Part shown: one piece after another, positions 1-9,507 of the stretch
How positions within the stretch are numbered: position 1 is the first letter of the stretch
Layout of the letters: each line of letters begins with the position of its first letter
NCBI GenBank assembly: GCA_023450335.1
Contig: JAEXHA010000082.1
Span: 21,532 to 85,531 of the forward strand
Direction: 5' to 3'
Length of the DNA stretch: 64,000 bases
From: Actinomycetes bacterium
GTDB taxonomy: Bacteria; Actinomycetota; Actinomycetes; Actinomycetales; Microbacteriaceae
Made by a program: the position numbers and the translations under genes
Notes under the pieces: generated by a model
What the model saw: the letters and a program-made list of their open reading frames with translations, nothing else
What the model was told of the DNA's origin: nothing
Databases searched by the model: none

Positions 1-1529
1 CCGGCATGCAGATCGTGCCGACCAAGGACCAGTACAACCAGCTGTTCACGATGCACGGCACGATCATGCTGCTGATGTTCGCGACGCCGCTGTTCGCCGG
101 TTTCGCCAACGCGATCCTGCCGCTGCAGCTGGGTGCTCCCGACGTGGCATTCCCGCGGCTGAACGCCTTCGCGTTCTGGCTGTTCAGCTTCGGCTCGATC
201 ATCGCCGTCGCCGGCTTCCTCACGCCGCAGGGCGCGGCGGCCTTCGGCTGGTTCGCCTATCAGCCGCTGGCCAACGCGAGCTTCTCGCCGGGTGCGGGTG
301 GCAACCTCTGGATGCTGGGCCTGGGCATGAGCGGTTTCGGCACAATCCTGGGTGCCGTCAACTTCATCACGACCATCATCACGATGCGTGCACCCGGTAT
401 GACGATGTGGCGTCTGCCCATCTTCTCCTGGAACACGCTGGTCACCAGCATCCTGATCCTGATGGCCTTCCCGGTGCTGGCCGCCGCGATCCTCGCCGCC
501 GCGACCGACCGTGTGCTCGGCGCTCACATCTACGATCCCGCCAACGGCGGCGTCCTGCTGTGGCAGCACCTGTTCTGGTTCTTCGGCCACCCAGAGGTCT
601 ACATCATCGCGCTGCCGTTCTTCGGCATCGTGTCCGAGATCTTCCCGGTTTTCAGCCGCAAGCCGATCTTCGGATACAAGACCCTCGTCTACGCGACGAT
701 CGCCATCGCCGCACTGTCGGTGTCGGTGTGGGCGCACCACATGTACGTCACCGGTGGAGTGCTGCTGCCGTTCTTCGCGCTGATGACGATGCTCATCGCG
801 GTGCCTACGGGTGTGAAGATCTTCAACTGGATCGGCACCATGTGGCGCGGATCGGTGACCTTCGAGACGCCGATGATCTTCTCGCTCGGGTTCCTCACCT
901 CGTTCGTCTTCGGTGGCCTGACCGGTGTGATCCTGGCATCCCCGCCGCTGACCTTCCACACGTCCGACTCGTACTTCGTGGTCGCGCACTTCCACTACGT
1001 GGTGTTCGGCACCGTCGTGTTCGCGATGTTCGCCGGCTTCTACTTCTGGTGGCCGAAGTGGACCGGACGCATGCTCAACGAGCGCCTCGGCGTCGTGCAC
1101 TTCTGGATGCTGTTCATCGGGTTCCACATGACCTTCCTCATCCAGCACTGGCTGGGCGTGGACGGCATGGTCCGCCGCTACGCCGACTACTCGGCCGCCG
1201 ACGGCTGGACGTGGCAGAACCAGGTCTCGACCGTGGGCGCGATGATCCTCGGTGCGTCGATGATCCCGTTCTTCCTGAACGTGTGGATCACGGCCCGCAA
1301 GGCGCCCAAGGTCACCGTCAACGACCCGTGGGGCTACGGCGGCTCGCTCGAGTGGGCGACCAGCTGCCCGCCGCCGCGCCACAACTTCACGTCGATCCCG
1401 CGTATCCGCAGCGAGCGTCCGGCCTTCGACTTGAACCACCCCGAAGCGGGAATCCCCGTGGGCATCGGCCCGGCGAAGGACGCTCCCGACGCCCCGGTCG
1501 TCGACAAGGCCGATGGAGAGGTCAAGTAA
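1..1529 (+). CDS. ctaD: Cytochrome c oxidase (aa3) subunit I, 5'-truncated by window edge
   Basis: Catalytic subunit of the aa3 terminal oxidase, a polytopic membrane protein that reduces O2 with electrons from the bcc complex and pumps protons. About 508 codons are present. Full-length actinobacterial CtaD is roughly 570-600 residues, so the N-terminus lies outside the window and the first in-frame ATG (base 6) is internal. Visible ligands are the heme a histidine in TMHGTIM, the CuB histidine with its cross-linked tyrosine in HPEVY, the paired CuB histidines in WAHHMY, and the heme a3/a histidines in HFHYVVF. The C-terminal tail is cytoplasmic. The stop codon directly abuts the GTG of ctaF, so the two are co-transcribed. 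The partner subunit ctaE lies about 6 kb away in the leftward qcr operon. Confidence 0.97.
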   Translation, partial: GMQIVPTKDQYNQLFTMHGTIMLLMFATPLFAGFANAILPLQLGAPDVAFPRLNAFAFWLFSFGSIIAVAGFLTPQGAAAFGWFAYQPLANASFSPGAGGNLWMLGLGMSGFGTILGAVNFITTIITMRAPGMTMWRLPIFSWNTLVTSILILMAFPVLAAAILAAATDRVLGAHIYDPANGGVLLWQHLFWFFGHPEVYIIALPFFGIVSEIFPVFSRKPIFGYKTLVYATIAIAALSVSVWAHHMYVTGGVLLPFFALMTMLIAVPTGVKIFNWIGTMWRGSVTFETPMIFSLGFLTSFVFGGLTGVILASPPLTFHTSDSYFVVAHFHYVVFGTVVFAMFAGFYFWWPKWTGRMLNERLGVVHFWMLFIGFHMTFLIQHWLGVDGMVRRYADYSAADGWTWQNQVSTVGAMILGASMIPFFLNVWITARKAPKVTVNDPWGYGGSLEWATSCPPPRHNFTSIPRIRSERPAFDLNHPEAGIPVGIGPAKDAPDAPVVDKADGEVK

Positions 1530-1964
1530 GTGAAGACGAACGTCAACCTCTGGTGGATCCTCACGGTCTTCTTCCTGATCGTCGCGGGGCTCTACACCGC
1601 CTGGAACATCATCGAGCACTCGCACCTGGCATGGTTCACCGCCATCGAGTGGGTCGGCACGGTGGCGCTGCTGTTCACAGCGTTCATGTCGGCGCTCATC
1701 GCGTTCTACGTGCACCGTGTGCACCGCGCCCAGGGTGGTGAGCTGCCCGAAGACGTCCTGACGGCAGACATCGACGACGGCGACCCCGAGGTCGGCGAGT
1801 TCAGCCCGTGGTCGTGGTGGCCTGTCGTGCTGGCGTTCGCCGCGAGCCTGTTCATCCTCGGACTCGCTGTCGGCCAGTTCCTGCTGCCGATCGGCGTGGC
1901 GGTGTTCGTCGTCGCGATCGTCGGCTGGGTCTACGAGTACTACCGCGGCTACTTCGCGCGCTGA
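1530..1964 (+). CDS. ctaF: Cytochrome c oxidase subunit IV (actinobacterial CtaF)
   Basis: Small accessory subunit of the actinobacterial aa3 oxidase. The 144-residue product shows four hydrophobic segments: residues about 4-26, 34-55, and two in the C-terminal third that end in WVYEYYRGYFAR. An acidic loop (ADIDDGDPEVGEF) lies between TM2 and TM3. It starts with GTG immediately after the ctaD stop with no gap, and this tight ctaD-ctaF pairing is diagnostic. No catalytic role is expected; family members stabilise the bcc-aa3 supercomplex. The length and WWP/YEYYRG features match the family. Confidence 0.93.
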   Translation: MKTNVNLWWILTVFFLIVAGLYTAWNIIEHSHLAWFTAIEWVGTVALLFTAFMSALIAFYVHRVHRAQGGELPEDVLTADIDDGDPEVGEFSPWSWWPVVLAFAASLFILGLAVGQFLLPIGVAVFVVAIVGWVYEYYRGYFAR

Positions 1965-1969
1965 GGTCC

Positions 1970-2776
1970 ATGCACCTGCGACTGCAGGCGGGCGTCTTCT
2001 CTGATGTCGGCGCGTTCCGTTCGAACAACCAGGACGCCGCGTTCGCGGCATCCTGGGCTGCGGGCGTCGCCGATGGCGTCGGCGGGGGACCCGCCGGCGA
2101 TCTGGCATCCGCGGCACTGGTACACGGCCTGATCGGCGGCGGCCGCCGTTGCGAGGACGCCGTGGAGTTGGGCGCCCGCGTGCGGATGGCCAATTGGGAT
2201 CTGGGCGCCCACGTGCGTCGCGACCCGGCGCTGCGCGGCATGGCGACGACATTCACCGGATTGTGGTTCACCCCTGAAGGCACGCTCCTGCTGGCGCACA
2301 CGGGCGATTCACGCGCTTACCTGGTGCGTGACGGCGCGATGTCACGGCAGACACGGGATGACTCGTTCGTGCAGGCGCTGGTCGACCAGGGGCTCGTGCG
2401 GGCCGAAGACGCCGCATCGCATCCGCGCCGCAACGTGATCACTGCCTCGCTCCGCGGCGAGGAGACGGATCTCGTCCGTGTCGACGAGCGTACGGCCCGA
2501 GAGGGCGACCGCTGGCTGCTGTGCAGCGATGGTGTCAGCGACTATCTGCCTGACGCCGACATCAAGGCGCTGATCACCGGCATCCCCGACCCTGCGGGCG
2601 CCGCGCGTCGCGTCGTGGAGTTCGCTCTCGAAGCCGGTTCACGGGACAACGTCACCGCGGTGGTGTGCGATCTCGCGACGGGACCGGAGTCGCCGGATGC
2701 CGTCCCCATCGTCGCGGGGTCGGCCGCTGTGCGATTTCCCGAGGTGTTCGAAGCCGGACTCGCCGCGACCGCCTGA
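1970..2776 (+). CDS. PP2C-family serine/threonine protein phosphatase
   Basis: Soluble 268-residue Mg/Mn-dependent PPM/PP2C phosphatase. Metal and phosphate motifs appear in order: NNQDAAF near residue 18, ADGVGG near 34, HTGDSRAYLV near 109, CSDGVSDYL near 185 and SRDNVTAVV near 225. The chosen ATG lies 5 bases after the ctaF stop; upstream in-frame codons would run into ctaF. No membrane segment or sensor domain is seen, unlike PstP. It follows ctaD-ctaF closely and may be read from the same transcript, but a link to respiration is only inferred. No cognate Ser/Thr kinase is in the window. Confidence 0.9.
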   Translation: MHLRLQAGVFSDVGAFRSNNQDAAFAASWAAGVADGVGGGPAGDLASAALVHGLIGGGRRCEDAVELGARVRMANWDLGAHVRRDPALRGMATTFTGLWFTPEGTLLLAHTGDSRAYLVRDGAMSRQTRDDSFVQALVDQGLVRAEDAASHPRRNVITASLRGEETDLVRVDERTAREGDRWLLCSDGVSDYLPDADIKALITGIPDPAGAARRVVEFALEAGSRDNVTAVVCDLATGPESPDAVPIVAGSAAVRFPEVFEAGLAATA

Positions 2777-2822
2777 GCGCCGCGTCGCAGAGGTCGTCGT
2801 CAACGGCTGAGGGCCGTGCCGG

Positions 2823-3230
2823 TCAGGAACGGACGTACATGGTCAGCGGGTCGAAGGTACGGGGGACCGGCCCGTCGGCGTTCTCTGTCGGCTGCCCCTC
2901 GCGCACCCAGTACTCGTATCCGCCGATCATCTCCTTGACTTGATAGCCGAGTTTCGCGAACTCGACGGCCCCCTTGGTGCCGGCATTGCAGCCCGGGCTC
3001 CAGCAGTAGACGACCACGGGGACGGCCGGGTCGAGTTCCTTCGGTGCCCGCTCGGCGATGTCGCGGTAGGGCATGTGGACCGCGCCCACGACGTGTCCCT
3101 GCGCCCACGCCTCGTCGCTGCGCACATCGACGATGACGAGACTTTCGCCGGCCTTCTGCGCGGCATAGGCGTCGGAAGCGTCGGTTTCGTGGGTGAGCTT
3201 GGCGGTGAAGTACGAAAGCGCATCGGTCAT
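2823..3230 (-). CDS. Rhodanese-like domain protein
   Basis: Single-domain rhodanese of 135 residues, presumably a cytosolic sulfurtransferase or thiol-persulfide carrier. The domain starts with VIVDVRSDEAW (about residues 32-42). The active-site loop is YCWSPGCNAG with the likely catalytic Cys76 and a second Cys81. The C-terminus has YEYWVREG, usual for small PspE/GlpE-like rhodaneses. It converges on the PP2C gene. It lies downstream of qcrB on the same strand but behind a strong hairpin terminator and with its own -10 box, so it is probably a separate unit. The start fits a leaderless transcript (TAGCGT six bases upstream). Confidence 0.9.
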   Translation of the reverse strand: MTDALSYFTAKLTHETDASDAYAAQKAGESLVIVDVRSDEAWAQGHVVGAVHMPYRDIAERAPKELDPAVPVVVYCWSPGCNAGTKGAVEFAKLGYQVKEMIGGYEYWVREGQPTENADGPVPRTFDPLTMYVRS

Positions 3231-3236
3231 GCTTCG

Positions 3237-3242
3237 ACGCTA
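3237..3242 (-). promoter_or_regulatory. Putative -10 box for leaderless rhodanese transcript
   Basis: Reads TAGCGT on the minus strand and is separated by six bases from the ATG of the rhodanese gene, so the predicted transcription start coincides with the start codon. No convincing -35 hexamer is seen. The same geometry recurs at several other genes in the window. Confidence 0.5.
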
Positions 3243-3252
3243 CCGCTACGAC

Positions 3253-3294
3253 AAAGCGGCGAGGCCGACCATGACGGTCAAGCCTCGCCGCTTT
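3253..3294 (-). terminator. Rho-independent-type terminator after qcrB
   Basis: A perfect 13-bp stem (3253-3265 pairs with 3282-3294; arms AAAGCGGCGAGGC and GCCTCGCCGCTTT) closes over a 16-base interior that itself has a GACC/GGTC mini-stem. It sits 15 bases after the qcrB stop and should end the ctaE-qcrCAB transcript. The arms are nearly symmetric, so it could act on both strands. Confidence 0.8.
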
Positions 3295-3308
3295 TCAGCC
3301 AGTCGGCG

Positions 3309-5138
3309 TCAGTCGCCCTTGGGCTTCTTCTTGCCCTTGGTGTCGCCGTCGTCAGGAACGATCAGGTTGGAGGGACGGTTCGCCGTCTCGCCGCCCTTGC
3401 CGTCATCGATCGGATGCAGGGGAGCGTCGGGGACGCCGGCACGCTCGTGCGCGCCCTGCAGCTCAGCGGCTTCCTCCTCGGCGATGTGCTCGAGGGTGTG
3501 GTGCTGGTGAGCACGCGCCGCCTCGACGTCGCCCTGGGTGAGGGTGGTGAGCCGGTCCTCGAAGAACCAGCGCGACAGGGACGACCGCAGGTTCTCGTGC
3601 CATGGGATACGACCCTTGTCGTTGGGACGCACCACCAGGGGCTCGTTGGACTCGTAGTCGACGAGTTTGATGAGCTCGTACTCGTCGACGGGCTGGTGCA
3701 CCTCGATGTACTCGCCGCCGGGCAGGCGCACGATGCGTCCCGATTCGTAGCCGTGCAGCGCGATCTCGCGGTCCTTCCGCTGCAGCGCGATACAGATGCG
3801 CTTGGTGACGAAGTACGCGAAGATCGGCCCGAAGATCAGCATCGCCTGCAGCGCGTGGATGACGCCTTCCATCGTGAGGTGGAAGTGGGTGGCGATGAGG
3901 TCGGACGACGCCGCAGCCCACAGCACCGCGTAGAACGTGACGCCGGCGGCGCCGATGGCGGTGCGGGTCGCCGCGTTGCGCGGACGCTGCGCGATGTGGT
4001 GCTCACGCTTGTCGCCGGTGATCCACGCTTCGATGAACGGGTAGATCGCCACGAGCACGATGAACAGGCCCAGCACGATCAGCGGCACGATGATGTTGAA
4101 CGACCAGGTGCGGTCGAGCCACACGAACTCCCAGTGCGGCGGCACCAGACGCAACGCACCGTCGGCGAAGCCGATGTACCAGTCGGGCTGGGTACCGGCC
4201 GACACGGGGGACGGGTCGTACGGGCCGTAGTTCCAGATCGGGTTGATCTGGAACAGCGATGCGATCAGCACCAGCACGCCGAAGGTGATGAAGAAGAAGC
4301 CGCCCATCTTCGACATGTAGACCGGCATCATCGGGTAGCCCACGACGTTGCTGTTCGTCCGGGCGGGCCCGGCGAACTGCGTGTGCTTGTTGACGATCAT
4401 GAGCATGAGGTGCAGCCCCAGCAGCGCGACCAGGATGGCCGGCAGCAGCAGGATGTGCAGCGCATACAGACGCCCGACGATCTCCGTGCCCGGGAATTCG
4501 CCGCCGAAGAGCAGGAACGAGGTCCACGTGCCGATCAGCGGGATGCCCTTGATCATGCCGTCGATGATGCGCAGGCCGTTGCCCGAGAGCACGTCGTCAG
4601 GGAGCGAGTAGCCGGTGAAGCCCTCGCCCATGGCGAGGACGAACAGCACGAAGCCGATCACCCAGTTCAGCTCACGGGGCTTGCGGAATGCGCCGGTGAA
4701 GAAGACGCGCAGCATGTGCACGCCGATACCGGCGACGAACACCAGTGCCGCCCAGTGGTGAAGCTGGCGCACGAGCAGGCCGCCTCGGATGTCGAACGAG
4801 ATCTCGAGCGTCGAGGCCATGGCCGCCGACATCTCGATGCCCCGCATCGGCAGGTGGGCGCCGTTGTAGTGCGTCTCGACCATCGCGGCGTCGAAGAAGA
4901 ACGTCAGGAACGACCCCGACAGCAGGATGACGACGAAGCTCCACAGCGCGATCTCGCCCAGCATGAACGACCAGTGGTCGGGGAAGATCTTCCGGCCGAG
5001 CTCCTTGACGAACCCCGAGATCGAGGTGCGCTCGTCGATGTAGTTCGCCGCACCCGCGACGAATCGCCCGCCGAGGGGCTTTTCGTCACGTGCGGGGGCC
5101 GTTTCGTGGCCCGTTTCGGTGGCAGTCGCGGTGCTCAA
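3309..5138 (-). CDS. qcrB: Cytochrome bc1/bcc complex cytochrome b subunit
   Basis: Membrane-embedded diheme cytochrome b of the menaquinol:cytochrome c oxidoreductase, 609 residues. Axial heme ligands are visible as two pairs with the expected spacing: His127/His141 (QLHHW ... GVHML) and His228/His243 (YALHI ... GLHLM). About eight membrane segments fill residues 60-430. A charged cytoplasmic tail of about 170 residues follows, longer than in the classical ~540-residue proteins. The start is TTG: it overlaps the qcrA stop (TTGA) and has GGGAG upstream, whereas extending the frame further upstream gives only arginine-rich shadow sequence. It is the last gene of ctaE-qcrC-qcrA-qcrB. Confidence 0.96.
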   Translation of the reverse strand: MSTATATETGHETAPARDEKPLGGRFVAGAANYIDERTSISGFVKELGRKIFPDHWSFMLGEIALWSFVVILLSGSFLTFFFDAAMVETHYNGAHLPMRGIEMSAAMASTLEISFDIRGGLLVRQLHHWAALVFVAGIGVHMLRVFFTGAFRKPRELNWVIGFVLFVLAMGEGFTGYSLPDDVLSGNGLRIIDGMIKGIPLIGTWTSFLLFGGEFPGTEIVGRLYALHILLLPAILVALLGLHLMLMIVNKHTQFAGPARTNSNVVGYPMMPVYMSKMGGFFFITFGVLVLIASLFQINPIWNYGPYDPSPVSAGTQPDWYIGFADGALRLVPPHWEFVWLDRTWSFNIIVPLIVLGLFIVLVAIYPFIEAWITGDKREHHIAQRPRNAATRTAIGAAGVTFYAVLWAAASSDLIATHFHLTMEGVIHALQAMLIFGPIFAYFVTKRICIALQRKDREIALHGYESGRIVRLPGGEYIEVHQPVDEYELIKLVDYESNEPLVVRPNDKGRIPWHENLRSSLSRWFFEDRLTTLTQGDVEAARAHQHHTLEHIAEEEAAELQGAHERAGVPDAPLHPIDDGKGGETANRPSNLIVPDDGDTKGKKKPKGD

Positions 5139-6217
5139 TGACGCTCCCAGAAGCTCGGGCCGACAGGTTCTTCGAAGTCGCTCTGCGCGACGAGGTAGCC
5201 CTCGTCGTCGACGGTGATCGGCAGCTGGGGCAGCGGCCGGGCTGCCGGGCCGAAGATGACGGCCGCGCTGCGCGACACATCGAACTGCGACTGGTGGCAG
5301 GGGCAGAGCAGGTGGTGGGTCTGCTGCTCGTACAGCGCGACGGGGCAGCCGACGTGCGTGCAGACCTTGGAGTACGCGACGATGCCGTCGTAAGCCCACT
5401 CCAGCTTGTTGTGCTCGGCGGGCAGCTGCTCGGGCAGCAGACGCATGAGCAACACGATCGCCTTCGCCTTCTCCTCGAGGTAGCCGTCGTGGTGGCTGAG
5501 GTCGGCGAGCTTCTCGGGGATGACGTGCATGGCCGAGCCAATGGTGACGTCGGAGGCGCGGATGGGCTCACCGCTGGGGTCGCGTGCCAGCCGCATGCCC
5601 TTGTCCCACATCGTGTGCTTGAGCAGGGCGACCGGGTCGCCCTCGATACCCGTGCCCTGGGGATCGCTGTGCGGTGCCAGGCCGCGGAACAGGACGATGC
5701 CGGGCAGCACGGATGCCACCAGCGCCGCGATCAGGGAGCCGCGGATGGCGGTGCGACGGCCGAAGCCCGATTCTTCATTCGCCTCGCGGAAGGCCTGCAC
5801 GGCCGCTTCGCGGGTCGTGTCGCGCCCACGGGTGGCGTGGCGCGGCTCGATGAACTCGCGGTCGGACATGATCGCCTTCGACCAGTGGATCGCACCGATG
5901 CCGATCGCGAGAAGCGCGAGCGCGATGCCCAACCCGATGAACAGGTTGTTCTGGCGGATGTCGATCGTGCGGCCGCTCTCGATGGGGAACAGCATGTAGG
6001 CGGCGATCGCCCAGATGCTGCCGGCCAGCGACAGGTAGAACAGCGAGTAGACCGTGCGCACGGCACGCGTCATCGCCGCCGGGTCCTTGTCGGTCAGGCG
6101 CGCGCGGTGGGGCGGCAGCCCGGGATTCTCCACGGGGTCGCTGACCACAACGGCGAGCCCGCTGGAGGGCTTCCACGAAGCCCTCTCGTGCTCGAGTGGG
6201 TCTTCCTCGTGTGCCAT
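5135..6217 (-). CDS. qcrA: Rieske iron-sulfur subunit of the bcc complex
   Basis: Rieske [2Fe-2S] protein of 360 residues, typical of the actinobacterial form with three N-terminal membrane helices (about residues 55-78, 91-112 and 160-178) instead of one. Cluster ligands sit in the two boxes CTHVGC (Cys286, His288) and CPCHQSQFD (Cys305, His308); Cys291 and Cys307 are positioned for the stabilising disulfide. The ATG chosen has AGGAG four bases upstream; an in-frame ATG four codons earlier (6229) lacks a ribosome site. The stop overlaps the TTG start of qcrB by two bases, which indicates translational coupling. Confidence 0.95.
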   Translation of the reverse strand: MAHEEDPLEHERASWKPSSGLAVVVSDPVENPGLPPHRARLTDKDPAAMTRAVRTVYSLFYLSLAGSIWAIAAYMLFPIESGRTIDIRQNNLFIGLGIALALLAIGIGAIHWSKAIMSDREFIEPRHATRGRDTTREAAVQAFREANEESGFGRRTAIRGSLIAALVASVLPGIVLFRGLAPHSDPQGTGIEGDPVALLKHTMWDKGMRLARDPSGEPIRASDVTIGSAMHVIPEKLADLSHHDGYLEEKAKAIVLLMRLLPEQLPAEHNKLEWAYDGIVAYSKVCTHVGCPVALYEQQTHHLLCPCHQSQFDVSRSAAVIFGPAARPLPQLPITVDDEGYLVAQSDFEEPVGPSFWERH

Positions 6218-6252
6218 GGTGCTCCTCATCCGTTCCGTACGTCAGTGTTCGA

Positions 6253-7056
6253 TCAGTTCGACTTCGCCGTGATCCACACGGTGATGCCGATCAGGGTGCC
6301 GATGCCGAAGATCCAGATGAACAGACCTTCCGACACGGGACCCAGCGAACCAAGGGTGAAGCCGCCGACCGATGCATCCTCCTGCATCCACAGCAGCGCC
6401 GAGATGATGTCGCGCTTCTCTTCCGCGCTGATGTTCAGGTCGCCGAACACAGGCATGTTCTGCGGACCGGTGACCATCGCCGCATAAAGGTGCAGTGCGC
6501 TGGTCTCCGTCAGTGCGGGCGCGTACTTGCCTTCGGTGAGGGCGCCACCGGCAGCGGCGACGTTGTGGCACATGGCGCAGTTGATGCGGAACAGCTCGGC
6601 TCCGGCTGCCACGTCTCCGCCGCCATCGAGGATCTTCTCGTCCGGGTAGGTCGGGCCGGGGGAGACGGACTGCACCCAGGCAGCCATCGCCTCGATCTGC
6701 TCCTGCGTGAACTGGACCGGCTTGACCGGCGCCTGCGGCCCCTGCATCTGCAGCGGCATGCGACCGGTCGCGACCTGGAACTCGACGGCGAGCTCACCGA
6801 CGCCGTAGAGCGACGGGCCGTCGGGGGTGCCTTCGAGGTTCAGGCCGTGGCAGGTGGCGCAGTTGGCCTGGAACAGCTTCTTGCCGTCCTCGACGGTCAG
6901 CGCGGTGCTGGCGGCCGTGGGGGTCTCGGTCGCCGCCATTGCGGCGGAAGCACCGGCGTAGACGCCTCCGGTGACGAGCAGTCCGACGCCGATGAGGGCG
7001 GCGGCTGCCCACTTGCTGCGGCGTCCGCCCGAGCGGCGTGAGGTCTTGAATGCCAT
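6253..7056 (-). CDS. qcrC: Diheme cytochrome c subunit of the bcc complex
   Basis: Membrane-anchored diheme cytochrome c that passes electrons directly from bc1 to the aa3 oxidase; actinobacteria lack a soluble cytochrome c for this step. The 267-residue product has an N-terminal signal/anchor (about residues 15-40), two heme attachment sites (CATCH at 66-70 and CAMCH at 160-164), and a C-terminal membrane helix (about 240-262, GLFIWIFGIGTLIG) ending in AKSN. Two tandem cytochrome c domains are the family signature. It lies 18 bases downstream of ctaE and 35 bases upstream of qcrA. Confidence 0.97.
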   Translation of the reverse strand: MAFKTSRRSGGRRSKWAAAALIGVGLLVTGGVYAGASAAMAATETPTAASTALTVEDGKKLFQANCATCHGLNLEGTPDGPSLYGVGELAVEFQVATGRMPLQMQGPQAPVKPVQFTQEQIEAMAAWVQSVSPGPTYPDEKILDGGGDVAAGAELFRINCAMCHNVAAAGGALTEGKYAPALTETSALHLYAAMVTGPQNMPVFGDLNISAEEKRDIISALLWMQEDASVGGFTLGSLGPVSEGLFIWIFGIGTLIGITVWITAKSN

Positions 7057-7074
7057 GGAAGTATCAGCTCCGGG

Positions 7075-7707
7075 TTACTTGACGAAGTAGATGACGGCGA
7101 ACAGGACGATCCAGACGACGTCCACGAAGTGCCAGTAGTACGACACGACGATCGAGGAGGTCATCTCCTTGCGCCCGAAGTTCTTGACCGCGTAGGCGCG
7201 GCCGATGACGAGCAGGAAGGCGATCAGACCGCCGGTCACGTGCAGGGCGTGGAAGCCGGTCGTGAGGTAGAACGCCGACGCGTAGGAATCAGACGCGATC
7301 GGCATGCCCTCGGCGACGAGTGTCGCGTACTCCCAGACCTGACCCGACACGAAGACGGCGCCCATGATGAACGAGAGGAAGAACCACTCGACCATGCCCC
7401 ACTGGCGGAACTGCCAGATCGAGCCCTTGCGGTAGGGCTGGAAGCGCTCTGCCGCGAAGACGCCGGCCTGTGCGGTGAACGACGAGAGCACCAGGATGAG
7501 CGTGTTGATGGCCGCGAAGGGAATGTTCAGCAGCTCGGTGCGCTCGGCCCACAGCTCGGGCGAAGCGTTGCGGATGGTGAAGTAGATGGCGAACAGGCCG
7601 GCGAAGAACATGACTTCGCTGCCGAGCCATACGATCGTGCCGACGGCGACCGGATCCGGCCGCTTCACGGAACGCAAAGCCTGGGGGTATGTCGCTGGAG
7701 TCGTCAC
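7075..7707 (-). CDS. ctaE: Cytochrome c oxidase subunit III
   Basis: Subunit III of the aa3 oxidase, 210 residues with five membrane helices, the short actinobacterial form. Family landmarks are [14 protein letters not shown] near residue 27, the [10 protein letters not shown] histidines near 155 and [14 protein letters not shown] near the end. The GTG start gives VTTPATYPQ; no ATG lies nearby, and upstream codons are not protein-like. A CATAAT box six bases before this GTG supports the start. It is the first gene of the supercomplex operon ctaE-qcrC-qcrA-qcrB. Confidence 0.95.
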   Translation of the reverse strand: MTTPATYPQALRSVKRPDPVAVGTIVWLGSEVMFFAGLFAIYFTIRNASPELWAERTELLNIPFAAINTLILVLSSFTAQAGVFAAERFQPYRKGSIWQFRQWGMVEWFFLSFIMGAVFVSGQVWEYATLVAEGMPIASDSYASAFYLTTGFHALHVTGGLIAFLLVIGRAYAVKNFGRKEMTSSIVVSYYWHFVDVVWIVLFAVIYFVK

Positions 7708-7713
7708 GTCCCC

Positions 7714-7719
7714 ATTATG
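7714..7719 (-). promoter_or_regulatory. Putative -10 box for the ctaE-qcrCAB operon
   Basis: CATAAT on the minus strand, six bases (GGGGAC) before the ctaE GTG. This is close to the TATAAT consensus and would give a leaderless mRNA. The -35 region is not recognisable. It lies in the divergent 141-base region shared with trpD. Confidence 0.5.
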
Positions 7720-7848
7720 GCTGATTTCGGGCGGAGGTTTTCGCATCACTGAAGGTGGTTCGGTCGATGCGGCACCTTGGGGCGTGTTGAGAAGCACCCG
7801 TGAGAGTGCCGGAAGTCGTCCGCAAAGGTGTCGATAGGATCGGTGTTC

Positions 7849-8904
7849 ATGGCAGAGCTCTACACCTGGCCCGACATCCTCACTGATCTTCTCGAGCGCC
7901 GTGACCTCAGCGTGTCGGAGTCGACGTGGGCGATGCAGCAGGTGATGTCGGGTGAGGCGACTCCGTCGCAGCTGGCCGGCTTCCTGCTCGCACTGCGTGC
8001 CAAGGGCGAGACCGTCGACGAGATCGTGGGCTTCCGTGATGCGATTCTCGAGGCGGCGGTGCCGCTTCCGGTCCCGGCCGACGTGCTCGACATCGTCGGC
8101 ACCGGGGGCGACCGATTCGGCACCGTCAACGTGTCGACCATGTCGGCCATCACCGCGGCGGCCGCAGGCGTGCCCGTGGTCAAGCACGGCAACAAGGCGG
8201 CCAGCTCGTCGTCCGGAGCATCTGATGTGCTCAGCGCGCTCGGGCTCGATCTTTCGCTGCCGCCCGAGCGCGTCGCCGAGGTGCTCGCCGAGGTCGGCAT
8301 CACCTTCGCGTTCGCATCGGCCTTCCACCCCGGCTTCCGCCACGCGGGGCCGACCCGTTCTGAACTGGGCGTTCCGACCGTCTTCAATTTCTTGGGGCCG
8401 CTGTGCAACCCGGCGCGTGCCGAGGCCAACGCGGTCGGCGTCGCGCACCTCGACCGGGTGCCGCTCATCACGGGCGTGTTCCGCACGCGTGGCGCGACCG
8501 CCCTTGTCTTCCGCGGGGACGACGGCCTCGATGAACTGACCACCACCGGTCACAGCCGGTTGTGGGAGGTGAGCCTCGGCGACATCCACGAGCACGACCT
8601 GGACCCGCGCGACCTCGACATCCCCCGCGCGCGCATCGACGATCTGCTCGGCGGCGAGCCTGCGCACAACGCCGACGTCGTGCGCCGCGTGCTGGCGGGG
8701 GATGCCGGGCCGGTGCGCGACATCGTGCTGCTGAACGCCGCGGCGGGAATCGTGTCGTACCGACTGTTCCGCGACCCGACCGAGGTGCAGCGGCCGATCC
8801 TCGAGCGCCTCGCCGAAGCGCGTGACGAAGCGGCGGAAGCCATTGACAGCGGTGCGGCCGAAGCCAAGCTCACCGCGTGGATCGAAGCGACCTCGCGGGC
8901 GTGA
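7849..8904 (+). CDS. trpD: Anthranilate phosphoribosyltransferase
   Basis: Joins anthranilate to PRPP, the second step of the tryptophan branch, in the cytosol. The 351-residue length is normal. The PRPP site is [14 protein letters not shown] (from about residue 84), followed by the [12 protein letters not shown] loop near residue 113, and [23 protein letters not shown] anthranilate-site residues near 155. The ATG was preferred over an in-frame GTG seven codons upstream; TAGGAT ending eight bases before the ATG could be a -10 box giving a very short leader. No other trp gene is adjacent, so it is a stand-alone locus divergent from the respiratory operon. Confidence 0.96.
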   Translation: MAELYTWPDILTDLLERRDLSVSESTWAMQQVMSGEATPSQLAGFLLALRAKGETVDEIVGFRDAILEAAVPLPVPADVLDIVGTGGDRFGTVNVSTMSAITAAAAGVPVVKHGNKAASSSSGASDVLSALGLDLSLPPERVAEVLAEVGITFAFASAFHPGFRHAGPTRSELGVPTVFNFLGPLCNPARAEANAVGVAHLDRVPLITGVFRTRGATALVFRGDDGLDELTTTGHSRLWEVSLGDIHEHDLDPRDLDIPRARIDDLLGGEPAHNADVVRRVLAGDAGPVRDIVLLNAAAGIVSYRLFRDPTEVQRPILERLAEARDEAAEAIDSGAAEAKLTAWIEATSRA

Positions 8905-8948
8905 CGTGATCTGGCCCCGAGGACTGGTGGCACCCGCGCGCCCAGCGC

Positions 8949-8954
8949 TAGGTT
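8949..8954 (+). promoter_or_regulatory. Possible -10 box upstream of the small membrane protein gene
   Basis: TAGGTT, 34 bases before the ATG of the next gene, in the 84-base gap after trpD. A good ribosome site (GAAGGAG) lies between them. There is no clear -35 element. Confidence 0.3.
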
Positions 8955-8988
8955 GAACCCGAACGCCCCCAGATCGAAGGAGCGCGCT

Positions 8989-9474
8989 ATGTCAGATCAG
9001 CCGGAGACCGTCGACACCATCGAACCGCCCGTCAAGAACGTGGGACTGGTCAAGGTCGTCGGAGTGCTCGGGATTCTCGGCGGAATCGCCTTGATCGTCG
9101 TGGGCATCATCGTGTGGATCATGGTCTCCAGTCAGCTGCGTGCCGAGAACATCACGATCCCCGACGACGCGATGGCCTTCCAGGGGCAGACGGTCGCCGG
9201 GCCGCTGACCGCCTTCGTGCAGGCCGACATCATCCAGCATCACGCGCTGGAAGCCTCCGGTGGGAAGACCTACGCCGAACTGCCACAGGACGACCCCGTC
9301 CGCGCAACGATGATGAACGCCTCCTTCCTGCGGGCTTCGCTGTTCACGTCGGTGGTGTCGTTCGGGGTGGCCGCCTTCGCCATGGGCATCGGCGTGCTGT
9401 CGATACTGTTCGGCGCGGCGTTGCGAAGGCTTGCGGACGTGCCGGTGGTGGTTCGGCGCTCGACGGTCGCGTAG
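8989..9474 (+). CDS. Two-helix membrane protein of unknown function
   Basis: I do not recognise a functional family. The 161-residue product has an N-terminal acidic cytoplasmic stretch, a first membrane helix (about residues 22-45, [16 protein letters not shown]), an extracytoplasmic loop of about 75 residues rich in polar residues, and a second helix (about 125-148) ending in [13 protein letters not shown]. The ATG has GAAGGAG six bases upstream, which rules out an earlier in-frame TTG. Proteins of this shape are common in Microbacteriaceae and are sometimes mislabelled LigA dioxygenase; nothing here supports enzyme activity. It stands alone between trpD and the PHP gene. Confidence 0.75.
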   Translation: MSDQPETVDTIEPPVKNVGLVKVVGVLGILGGIALIVVGIIVWIMVSSQLRAENITIPDDAMAFQGQTVAGPLTAFVQADIIQHHALEASGGKTYAELPQDDPVRATMMNASFLRASLFTSVVSFGVAAFAMGIGVLSILFGAALRRLADVPVVVRRSTVA

Positions 9475-9507
9475 CGGACCGCGCCCGACCGGCGACACGA
9501 CAACGCG

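Noticed and set aside
2940..5141. Long rightward open frame antisense to qcrB and the rhodanese gene
   Set aside because: The translation is arginine/aspartate/valine-rich without domains, and the opposite strand holds QcrB with all heme ligands. It is a GC-rich shadow frame.
5139..5399. N-terminal extension of qcrB to an upstream start
   Set aside because: The extension overlaps qcrA and is arginine-rich; the TTG start with TTGA overlap and GGGAG site fits better.
8989..9474. Label of aromatic ring-opening dioxygenase LigA for the two-helix protein
   Set aside because: No LigAB metal-binding histidines or fold features; two membrane helices do not fit a soluble dioxygenase.
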